NCBI GenBank assembly: GCA_900167895.1
Contig: FUZR01000001.1
Coordinates: 62,001 to 126,000, forward strand
Source of the DNA: Bacteroidales bacterium WCE2004
Lineage (GTDB): Bacteria; Bacteroidota; Bacteroidia; Bacteroidales; UBA932
DNA: 64,000 nucleotides
Direction: 5' to 3'
A program made the translations under genes and the position numbers. This document shows, piece after piece, positions 52,194 through 59,092 of the stretch (within the stretch, counting starts at the first letter, position 1; every line of letters begins with the position of its first letter). Under the pieces are notes generated by a model. The model was not told where the DNA came from. It saw only the letters and a program-made list of their open reading frames with translations, and ran no database searches.

Positions 52194-53232
52194 GATCGAA
52201 GCATTGGTCCGGCCCAACATCCGGGCCCTATGTCCCTACAGCACGGCGCGCGACGAATACCAGGGCAAGCTCGGCATCTTCCTGGATGCCAACGAGAGCC
52301 CCTACCCGACCGGCTACAACCGCTACCCCGACCCGCGCCAGAAGGCGCTCAAGGAGCAGCTCGGCGCCATCAAGGGCCTGCCCGCGGACCGCATCTTCCT
52401 GGGCAACGGCAGCGACGAGGCCATCGACCTGATGTTCCGCGTCTTCTGCGTGCCGGGTGTGGACAACGCCGTGGCCATCAGTCCCAGCTATGGCATGTAC
52501 GCCGTGGCCGCCGACATCAACGACGTCCAGGTGCGCAACGTCCCCCTCGGGCCGGAGTTCTCGCTCCCCACGCAGGAGCTGCTGGACGCGTGCGACGAGC
52601 ACACCAAGCTCCTGTTCGCCTGCAGCCCCAACAACCCTTCGGGCAACGCCTTCGAGCCGGCGGAGCTGGAAGACCTCATCCGCCGCTTCCCGGGCATCGT
52701 GGTCCTGGACGAGGCGTATGCCGACTTCAGCGACAAGGGCTCGCTGCGCGGCCGGCTGGACGAATTCCCCAACCTGGTGATCCTGCAGACCCTCTCCAAG
52801 GCCTACGGCCTGGCCGGCCTGCGCCTCGGGATGGCCTTCTCCAACCCCTACATCATCCGGCTGATGTCGATGGTCAAGTACCCCTACAACATCAACCAGG
52901 CCACGCAGGAGCTGGTGTCGCGGGCGCTGGCGCAGCCGATCGGCGACAACGTCGCCACGATCGTAGCGCAGCGCGCCCGCGTGGCCGCCGCCCTCCCTGC
53001 CTTCTCCTGCGTCAGGCGGGTCTACCCGAGCGACGCCAATTTCCTGCTGGTGCAGGTGGACGACGCCGACCGGCTCTACGCGCACCTCATCGCCGACGGC
53101 ATCATCGTCCGCAACCGTACGCGGGTGCCGCTCTGCGCGGGCTGCCTGCGCATCACCATCGGACTTCCGTCCGAAAACGACAGACTGCTCAAATCTTTCG
53201 AAGCATATGAAAAAGGCGATATTCATCGATAG
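52186..53232 (+). CDS. hisC: Histidinol-phosphate aminotransferase
   Basis: 348 residues from the ATG at 52186. The longer frame to 52108 lies inside hisD and was rejected. It is PLP-dependent: the Schiff-base Lys is in TLSKAYGLAGLRLGM and the PLP Asp in IVVLDEAYADFS. FLDANESPYPTGYNRYPDP and GNGSDEAIDLMFR bind substrate. It converts imidazole-acetol phosphate to histidinol phosphate. It overlaps hisB by 26 nt. Confidence 0.96.
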   Translation: MNKIEALVRPNIRALCPYSTARDEYQGKLGIFLDANESPYPTGYNRYPDPRQKALKEQLGAIKGLPADRIFLGNGSDEAIDLMFRVFCVPGVDNAVAISPSYGMYAVAADINDVQVRNVPLGPEFSLPTQELLDACDEHTKLLFACSPNNPSGNAFEPAELEDLIRRFPGIVVLDEAYADFSDKGSLRGRLDEFPNLVILQTLSKAYGLAGLRLGMAFSNPYIIRLMSMVKYPYNINQATQELVSRALAQPIGDNVATIVAQRARVAAALPAFSCVRRVYPSDANFLLVQVDDADRLYAHLIADGIIVRNRTRVPLCAGCLRITIGLPSENDRLLKSFEAYEKGDIHR

Positions 53233-54265
53233 GGACGGCACCCTGCTGCGCGAGCCCGCCGACGAGCAGATCGACGCCCTGGACAAGGTCGCGTTCGTGC
53301 CCGGCGCCATCAGCGGCCTGCGGGCCCTCACGGGCCTGGGCTATGAGCTCGTGATGGCCTCCAACCAGGACGGCCTGGGGACCGCTTCCTTCCCGGAAGA
53401 GAGCTTCTGGCCCGCCCAGAACCTTCTCCTGCAGACGCTGGAGGGCGAAGGCGTCGTCTTCGACGACATCCTCATCGACCCTTCGATGCCGGAGGAGCAC
53501 TCCCCCAACCGCAAGCCCGGCACCGGGATGTTCGGCAAATACCTCGACGGCTCCTACGACCTCGCGGCCAGCTGGGTCGTCGGCGACCGGGAGACGGACC
53601 GCCAGCTGGCGGCCAACCTTGGCGCGCAGGCGCTGCTGGTCGGCGAGCATAGCTGGGCGGAAATCGCGGAGACCATCCGCAGCAGCGCGCGCAGCGCGGT
53701 CGTCGCCCGCAAGACCAAGGAGACCGACATCTACATCCGCGTCGACCTCGACGGCAAAGGCCCGTCCGGCGTGGACACCGGCCTGAAGTTCTTCGACCAC
53801 ATGCTCTCGCAGCTCATCACACACGGCGGCATCGCCCTGGAAATCCGCTGCAAGGGCGACCTGGAGGTGGACGAACACCACACGATGGAAGATGTGGGCA
53901 TCGCCCTCGGAGAGGCCCTGCGCGAGGCGCTGGGCGACAAGCGCGGCATCGAGCGTTACGGCTTCGCCCTGCCGATGGACGAGACGCGCGCCATCGCGCT
54001 GCTCGACTTCGGCGGCCGCAGCGAGCTCGTCTGGGATGTCGAATTCACCCGCGAATACGTGGGTGACGTGCCCACGGAGATGTTCAAGCATTTCTTCAAG
54101 TCCCTCTCCGACGCGATGCGCGCCAACCTCTATGTCCAGGCCCGCGGCGAGAACAACCACCACATCGCCGAGGGTGTCTTCAAGGCGTTCGCCCGCACGC
54201 TGCGGCAGGCGGTGCGGCGCAATGTTTTCTCGTATGACCTCCCTTCCAGCAAAGGACTGCTATGA
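53207..54265 (+). CDS. hisB: Bifunctional histidinol-phosphatase/imidazoleglycerol-phosphate dehydratase
   Basis: 352 residues. The N-terminal HAD phosphatase (about 1-160) has the nucleophile motif IFIDRDGTLL and SNQDGLGT. The C-terminal dehydratase (about 165-352) has DLDGKGPSGVDTGLKFFDHMLSQLITHGG, the manganese-binding DEHHTMEDVGIALGEAL and NNHHIAEGVFKAFARTLRQA. This fusion occurs in enterobacteria and many Bacteroidota. The 26-nt overlap with hisC and 4-nt overlap with hisH indicate coupled translation. Confidence 0.97.
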   Translation: MKKAIFIDRDGTLLREPADEQIDALDKVAFVPGAISGLRALTGLGYELVMASNQDGLGTASFPEESFWPAQNLLLQTLEGEGVVFDDILIDPSMPEEHSPNRKPGTGMFGKYLDGSYDLAASWVVGDRETDRQLAANLGAQALLVGEHSWAEIAETIRSSARSAVVARKTKETDIYIRVDLDGKGPSGVDTGLKFFDHMLSQLITHGGIALEIRCKGDLEVDEHHTMEDVGIALGEALREALGDKRGIERYGFALPMDETRAIALLDFGGRSELVWDVEFTREYVGDVPTEMFKHFFKSLSDAMRANLYVQARGENNHHIAEGVFKAFARTLRQAVRRNVFSYDLPSSKGLL

Positions 54266-54849
54266 TCGCCCTGATTGACTACGACGCCGGCAACATCCGT
54301 TCGGTCGGCAACGCCCTCCGGCGCCTCGGCGCCGAATACGAACTCACCGCGGACCCCGCCCGCATCCTCGCGGCCGACAAGGTCATCCTCCCCGGCGTGG
54401 GCAACGCCGCGGAGGCGATGGAGCACCTGCGCGAACGCGGCCTGTGCGAGCTCATCCGCGGCCTGCGCCGCCCCGTGCTCGGCATCTGCGTGGGCATGCA
54501 GCTGCTCTGCCGCGACTCCGAAGAGGGGCCGGTGCAGGGCCTGGGCATCTTCGACGCCCACGTACGCCGCTTCCGCGAAACGCCCGACGCCAAGGTCCCC
54601 CACATGGGCTGGAACGCCCTGGGCAACCTCGACGGCAAGCTCTTCAAGGGCATTCCGGGCGGGAGCTTCGTCTATTTCGTGCACTCCTACCGCGCGGACC
54701 TCTGTCCCGATACGATCGCTACCTGCCGCCACGGCGAAGACCTCTTCAGTGCGGCGCTCAAATACGAGAATTTCTACGGTACGCAGTTTCACCCGGAGAA
54801 GAGCGGCTCCACCGGGGCGGCGATTCTCCAGAATTTCCTCGCCTTATGA
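54262..54849 (+). CDS. hisH: Imidazole glycerol phosphate synthase, glutaminase subunit
   Basis: 195 residues, class I glutamine amidotransferase. Nucleophile Cys in LGICVGMQLLC, catalytic His and Glu in YGTQFHPEKSG. It feeds ammonia to HisF. IDYDAGNIRSVGNALRRLG and KVPHMGWN are typical. It overlaps hisB and hisA by 4 nt each. Confidence 0.97.
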   Translation: MIALIDYDAGNIRSVGNALRRLGAEYELTADPARILAADKVILPGVGNAAEAMEHLRERGLCELIRGLRRPVLGICVGMQLLCRDSEEGPVQGLGIFDAHVRRFRETPDAKVPHMGWNALGNLDGKLFKGIPGGSFVYFVHSYRADLCPDTIATCRHGEDLFSAALKYENFYGTQFHPEKSGSTGAAILQNFLAL

Positions 54850-55589
54850 TCAGCATCATCCCGGCCATCGACCTCATCGACGGACGCTGCGTGCGCCTGA
54901 CGCGCGGCGACTACAGCCAGAAGAAAGTGTATGACGGCAACCCGGCGGACCTGGCCCGCAGCTATGCCGACTGCGGCGTCAAGCGCATCCACCTCGTCGA
55001 CCTGGACGGGGCCCGCGCCGGCGCGCCCCACAACCTCAAGACGCTCGAGCAGATCGCCAAGGCGGTGGACTGCGAACTCGAATGGGGCGGCGGCATCAAG
55101 GACGACGCGGCCCTGCAGGACGTCTTCTCGGCGGGCGCCTCGCACGCCATCGTCGGCAGCGTGGCCGCCCTGCAGCCGGAGGTGTTCGCCGGCTGGCTCG
55201 GCCGCTACGGCGAGCGGATGATCCTCGGCGCCGACGTGCGCGACGGCTTCGTGGCCGTCAAGGGCTGGCTCGAAGCCGCCCCGGTCGGGATCGACGAGCT
55301 CATCGCCCATTTCCAGCCTGCAGGCCTGAAGGAATGCATCGTCACGGAGATCTCCCGCGACGGCATGCTGCAGGGGCCCGCGGCGGCGCTCTACGTGCGC
55401 CTGCAGCGGGACTTCCCCGACCTGGGCATCACCGTCAGCGGCGGCATCAGCAGCATGGCCGACATCCGCATGCTGGACGCCCTGCACCTCGGCAAGGTCA
55501 TCGTGGGCAAAGCCATTTACGAAAATCACATCACCCTGGAAGATATCAAGACATGGTCGCAAAGCGCATCATCCCCTGCCTCGATGTAA
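54846..55589 (+). CDS. hisA: ProFAR isomerase
   Basis: 247 residues from the ATG at 54846. The long frame from 54444 is out of context and was rejected. (beta/alpha)8 barrel with IIPAIDLIDGRCVRLTRGDY, VDLDGARAG, EWGGGIKD and ISRDGMLQGP, then TVSGGISSMADIRML. It converts ProFAR to PRFAR. The C-terminal 37 nt overlap the start of hisF, a long overlap for this pair. Confidence 0.96.
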   Translation: MISIIPAIDLIDGRCVRLTRGDYSQKKVYDGNPADLARSYADCGVKRIHLVDLDGARAGAPHNLKTLEQIAKAVDCELEWGGGIKDDAALQDVFSAGASHAIVGSVAALQPEVFAGWLGRYGERMILGADVRDGFVAVKGWLEAAPVGIDELIAHFQPAGLKECIVTEISRDGMLQGPAAALYVRLQRDFPDLGITVSGGISSMADIRMLDALHLGKVIVGKAIYENHITLEDIKTWSQSASSPASM

Positions 55590-56308
55590 AGGACGGGCAG
55601 GTCGTCAAGGGCATCAACTTCGAGGGGCTCCGCGAAGTCGGGGACGCCGTCGAGATGGGCGTGCAGTACGCCCGCGACGGCGCCGACGAGCTGGTCTACC
55701 TCGACATCAGCGCCAGCCGCGAAGGCCGGCACACATTCGCGGCGCTCGTGGAGCGCATCGCGCTCGGCATCGACATCCCGTTCACGGTCGGCGGCGGCAT
55801 CAGCACGCTCGACGACGCCGCGCGCCTGCTCGACGCCGGCGCCGACAAGATCTCCGTCAACAGCGCCGCCATCGCGGACCCGACGCTCATCAGCCGGATC
55901 GCGGGCAAATACGGCAGCCAGTTCGTCGTGGTGGCCATCGACGCCAGACAGATCGACGGCCGCTGGACCTGCACCACCCACGGCGGCAGCCGGCCGACGG
56001 ACCGCGAACTCTTCGCCTGGGCGAAGGAAGCGCAGGAGCGTGGCGCCGGCGAGATCCTCTTCACCTCGATGGACCACGACGGCACCTGCGCGGGCTACGC
56101 CGACGCCGCCTACGCCCGCCTCTCCGAGGAGCTCACCATCCCGGTCATCGCCTCGGGCGGCGCCGGAAGCATCGAAGACATCCGCCGCGTGCTCACCGAA
56201 GGCCGCGCCGACGCCGCCCTGGCCGCCAGCATCTTCCACTACGGGCAGATCCCCATTCCCGCCCTCAAACAGGCGCTCCGCGCCGCAAATGTCAACGTAA
56301 GAATATGA
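55553..56308 (+). CDS. hisF: Imidazole glycerol phosphate synthase, cyclase subunit
   Basis: 251 residues from the ATG at 55553. Barrel start MVAKRIIPCLDVKDGQVVKG is unmistakable; catalytic Asp11 (CLDV) and Asp130-equivalent (VAIDAR) are present. GGGISTLDDAARLLDAGADKISVNSAA, EILFTSMDHDGTCAGY and VIASGGAGSIEDI follow. It closes the imidazole ring and releases AICAR. The start lies within hisA, and the stop overlaps hisIE by 4 nt. Confidence 0.97.
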   Translation: MVAKRIIPCLDVKDGQVVKGINFEGLREVGDAVEMGVQYARDGADELVYLDISASREGRHTFAALVERIALGIDIPFTVGGGISTLDDAARLLDAGADKISVNSAAIADPTLISRIAGKYGSQFVVVAIDARQIDGRWTCTTHGGSRPTDRELFAWAKEAQERGAGEILFTSMDHDGTCAGYADAAYARLSEELTIPVIASGGAGSIEDIRRVLTEGRADAALAASIFHYGQIPIPALKQALRAANVNVRI

Positions 56309-56904
56309 AATTCAGCGATTTCAAATTAGATAAGACCGGCGACGGTCTCCTCCCGGTCATCATCCAGGACGCCACCACCCTCAAGGTCCTGATGCTGGGC
56401 TACATGAACGAAGAGGCGTTCGAGAAGAGCGCCGCCGAAGGCCGCGTGACCTTCTGGTCGCGCAGCCGCCAGGCGCTCTGGACCAAGGGCGAGACCAGCG
56501 GCAACTTCCTCCACATCGTGGAAATGTTCCCCGACTGCGACAACGACACCCTCCTCATCAAAGCCCGTCCCGACGGCCCGACCTGCCACCGCGGCACCAC
56601 CTCCTGCTTCGACACGCCGGAGGACGAGGGCTTCATCCGCACCCTCGCCGCCGTCGTCCGGGACCGCCACGCCAAGATGCCCGAAGGCTCCTACACCACC
56701 AAGCTCTTCATCAAAGGACCGAAGATCATCGGCAAGAAAGTCGGCGAAGAAGCCGTCGAGGCCGTTATCGAGGCCGTCGACGGCAACCGCGACCGCTTCG
56801 TCTACGAAGCCTCCGACCTCATTTACCACCTCCTCGTCCTCCTCGAACAGCAGGGCGTCTCCCTCTCCGACCTCGAGCGCGAACTCGCCCTCCGCCACCG
56901 CTGA
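56305..56904 (+). CDS. hisIE: Bifunctional phosphoribosyl-AMP cyclohydrolase/phosphoribosyl-ATP pyrophosphatase
   Basis: 199 residues. HisI part (about 1-110): VLMLGYMNEEAFEKS, VTFWSRSRQALWTKGETSGN, the metal site DCDNDTLLIKARPDGPTCHRGTTSCF. HisE part (about 112-199): TLAAVVRDRHAKMPEGSYTTKLFIKG, KKVGEEAVEAVIEAVDG, YEASDLIYHLLVLLEQQGVSLSDLERELALRH. Steps two and three of the pathway in one protein. Last gene of the operon; a repeat-rich spacer follows. Confidence 0.97.
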   Translation: MKFSDFKLDKTGDGLLPVIIQDATTLKVLMLGYMNEEAFEKSAAEGRVTFWSRSRQALWTKGETSGNFLHIVEMFPDCDNDTLLIKARPDGPTCHRGTTSCFDTPEDEGFIRTLAAVVRDRHAKMPEGSYTTKLFIKGPKIIGKKVGEEAVEAVIEAVDGNRDRFVYEASDLIYHLLVLLEQQGVSLSDLERELALRHR

Positions 56905-56941
56905 TTCCCCCGGGTCCCCGCTGATCCCCTCCACCGTTCCC

Positions 56942-57080
56942 GGTGTCCCCAAAAACGGGACACCGGGCACACTTATGCCGCCCCCCTCCCGGGCACATTT
57001 CGGCCCCTTTTTGTGCCCGGCAACCCAAAATTTCACTCCCCGGGCACGTTTGACCCCCTTTTTGTGCCCGGCAACCTCTT
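56942..57080. repeat. Hairpin and two tandem palindromic repeats after the his operon
   Basis: GGTGTCCC/GGGACACC (56942-56964) forms a hairpin with a 7-nt loop 37 nt after hisIE and could end the operon. Two 51-nt-spaced units follow, each CCGGGCAC(A or G) ... TGTGCCCGGCAACC (56989-57025 and 57040-57076), with the middle varied but the stem kept. A lone CCGGGCACAC at 56963-56972 looks like a third, partial unit. Confidence 0.75.
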
Positions 57081-57114
57081 CCCCGGCCGGGCAGCTACCG
57101 CTCTTGTCGGCAAC

Positions 57115-57158
57115 GGGCGTCCGCTCCGAGCCCCCAGAGCTCGGGGCGGACATCGCCC
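57115..57158. repeat. Large imperfect hairpin
   Basis: GGGCGTCCGCTCCGAGC pairs with GCTCGGGGCGGACATCGCCC with small bulges around CCCCAGA. It abuts the dispersed repeat at 57155. Confidence 0.65.
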
Positions 57159-57546
57159 GTAACCGCCGGACGCAACGTCCGGCGGTGGTGCCAAGTCCTG
57201 CCCGGTCCATACCGGTCCCACCAGGTCACCCCTGTGATCGCCGGCGGTGGTGCCAAGTCCTCCCCAGCCTCACCAGGCTCGTTCGTTTTTCATAAACATC
57301 ACATCATCAATACCTTGCGCGAACTGACTGGTTCATTTTTCACCCCGTCACTTTCCCTAATCACCCATCCACAAACAACTTACGAAAAACACCTACCAAC
57401 CCTTTCCGGGCAGCTGTCGCTTTTCCCAGCCTCTTTCTTCTACATAATGGGGACGGGCCGTTTTTGTAAGTATTTGTTAGTGTGAATGTTGTGATTTTGC
57501 TTTGGGGCATTTCCCCCTAAGCAAAAATGGGAATTATTGATAATTA
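57155..57546 (-). repeat. Dispersed bipartite intergenic repeat, copy 2
   Basis: Reverse-oriented counterpart of 4288-4491. Right block 57155-57205 (about 48 of 51 identical), left block 57455-57546 (about 70 of 92 identical, ungapped). Part of the right block, GGCGGTGGTGCCAAGTCCT, occurs a second time at 57243-57261. The rest of 57206-57454 and 57547-57702 shows no gene; the latter is a purine-rich tract. Confidence 0.8.
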
Positions 57547-57702
57547 ACGACATACAAATACGGGGAGTAGCAGAGGCGGGGCAATGAAGGGATGGGAGAG
57601 GTATGGAGGTCGAGGGGGCGATGGAGGGGGCGCTGGGACAAAATGTCAGCTGGGAAAATGTGGAGCGGAATTTGATAAGGAAAGGGACCAAAGAATTCTT
57701 CT

Positions 57703-58512
57703 ATGGGTAGTATCAAGTGGATTGCGGGGTTCCTCGGCTGGGTGATGGTCGGTCCGATCGGCGGGCTGATCGGCTTCCTGCTGGGGTCTGCCGCCGAGTC
57801 GGGGCTGGGCATGGCCCAGCGGATGTCTGACGGGCAGCAACCCGGCGCAGGCAGTTACAGGCAGCAGGGCGGATACCGCCAGGGCAGTTATCAGCAGCGC
57901 CCGGGCGGCGGGTATTATTCCGCCTCGGAGCAGCGCAACAGCTTCCTGGTCAGCCTGCTGGTGCTCTCGTCGGCCGTCGTCAAGGCCGACGGGCGCGTGC
58001 ACGAGTCGGAGATGGACGTCGTACGCCAGTTCGTACGCCAGAATTTCGGCGAAGCCGCCGTGGCGGAGGCCATGCGCATCCTGGAAGGCCTCAACCGCCA
58101 GCAGGTCAACATCTACGAAGTGGGCACGCAGATCTCCGCCTACATGAACTACTCGCAGCGCCTGCAGCTGTTCCACTACCTCGCGCAGATCGCCAATGCG
58201 GACGGCGACTTCAGCAAAACGGAAAAAGACGTGCTGGAAACGATCGCGGCGGCCATCCGGCTCAACGCCTCGGACGCCGCCTCCGTGATCGCAATGTTCT
58301 ACAAAGACACCGCCTCCGCCTACGCCGTACTGGAGATCTCCCCTTCCGCGACGGACGAAGAAGTCAAGAGCGCCTACAGAAGGATGGCGATGAAGCACCA
58401 CCCCGACAAGGTGGCCACGCTGGGCCCCGACGTGCAGAAAGCCGCCGAGGAGAAGTTCCGCCAGATCCAGCAGGCCTACGAAACGATCAAGAAGCAGCGG
58501 GGGTTGAATTGA
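57703..58512 (+). CDS. TerB-DnaJ membrane co-chaperone (DjlA-like)
   Basis: 269 residues. A single N-terminal membrane helix (about 5-33, IAGFLGWVMVGPIGGLIGFLLG), a Gln/Gly/Tyr-rich linker (about 43-75), a TerB domain (about 80-195: LLVLSSAVVKADGRVHESEMDVVRQF...ANADGDFSKTEKDVLETIA) and a C-terminal J domain (about 205-269) with the essential HPD in MAMKHHPDKVATLG. It recruits and stimulates DnaK at the membrane. DjlA of enterobacteria has the same order. It converges on pnuT with a 26-nt overlap. Confidence 0.92.
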   Translation: MGSIKWIAGFLGWVMVGPIGGLIGFLLGSAAESGLGMAQRMSDGQQPGAGSYRQQGGYRQGSYQQRPGGGYYSASEQRNSFLVSLLVLSSAVVKADGRVHESEMDVVRQFVRQNFGEAAVAEAMRILEGLNRQQVNIYEVGTQISAYMNYSQRLQLFHYLAQIANADGDFSKTEKDVLETIAAAIRLNASDAASVIAMFYKDTASAYAVLEISPSATDEEVKSAYRRMAMKHHPDKVATLGPDVQKAAEEKFRQIQQAYETIKKQRGLN

Positions 58513-59086
58513 CCATCTTCAGCCACTTGCGGTAGCCGAAAATCGCCACAACCGTATAAAGGCCGTAGATCGCGGCCTTGAAAGGAATTCCCTTCCGGAC
58601 ATAAAGGATACAGCAGACGACGTCCACCACCAGCCACAGGAGCCACTGCTCGGCATATTTCTGCGCGAGCGCCCAGAGGGCCACGATGCTGAGGGCGGTG
58701 GTGAAGGCGTCCGCCACCGGGACGGTGGAATTGGTCCAGTGCGTGAGCATCCACCAGATCCCGAACCAGAGCAGGAGCAGCGCGGCTGCCGACGGCAGGA
58801 TGTGAGCGCGCTTGTAGCGCGTCACCGGCCGTTCGCCGCGCTGCTCCGACCGCTGGTCGGAACGCTTGAACCATTTCCAGGACATATAGCCGTACACACC
58901 GGCCAGGCAGTAATAGATGGCCATGCCGAAATCGGCATACAGACCGGCCTTGAAATATAAGACCATGTCGATGGCCGGCATGATGATGCTCGCCAGCCAG
59001 AGCCAGATGCTCGCCTTGTATTCGAGAATCAGATAGACCAGGCCGACAACGAAGCCGAGGATGTCCAGGAAACGGAGCGTATCCAT
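58487..59086 (-). CDS. pnuT: PnuT thiamine transporter (PnuC family)
   Basis: 199 residues, about seven hydrophobic segments, PnuC fold: LDILGFVVGLVYLILEYKASIWLWLASIIM, GMAIYYCLAGVYGYMSW and WLLWLVVDVVCCILYVRKGIPFKAAIYGLYTVVAIFGYRKW. PnuC homologues carry nicotinamide riboside, thiamine or riboflavin. Here the gene follows a TonB receptor after 6 nt, and a TPP riboswitch controls the pair, so thiamine is the expected substrate (known for PnuT in Bacteroidetes). A conserved Trp/Asn substrate site is compatible with either. A thiamine pyrophosphokinase often follows in this phylum but is absent. Confidence 0.88.
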   Translation of the reverse strand: MDTLRFLDILGFVVGLVYLILEYKASIWLWLASIIMPAIDMVLYFKAGLYADFGMAIYYCLAGVYGYMSWKWFKRSDQRSEQRGERPVTRYKRAHILPSAAALLLLWFGIWWMLTHWTNSTVPVADAFTTALSIVALWALAQKYAEQWLLWLVVDVVCCILYVRKGIPFKAAIYGLYTVVAIFGYRKWLKMVNSTPAAS

Positions 59087-59092
59087 AACAGA

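Noticed and set aside
57234..57485. 83-codon plus-strand frame in the his-DnaJ spacer
   Set aside because: Overlaps repeats, no start context and no recognisable domain.
56942..57546. Possible CRISPR array
   Set aside because: Repeats are few, unequal and self-complementary hairpins. There are no regular spacers and no cas genes.
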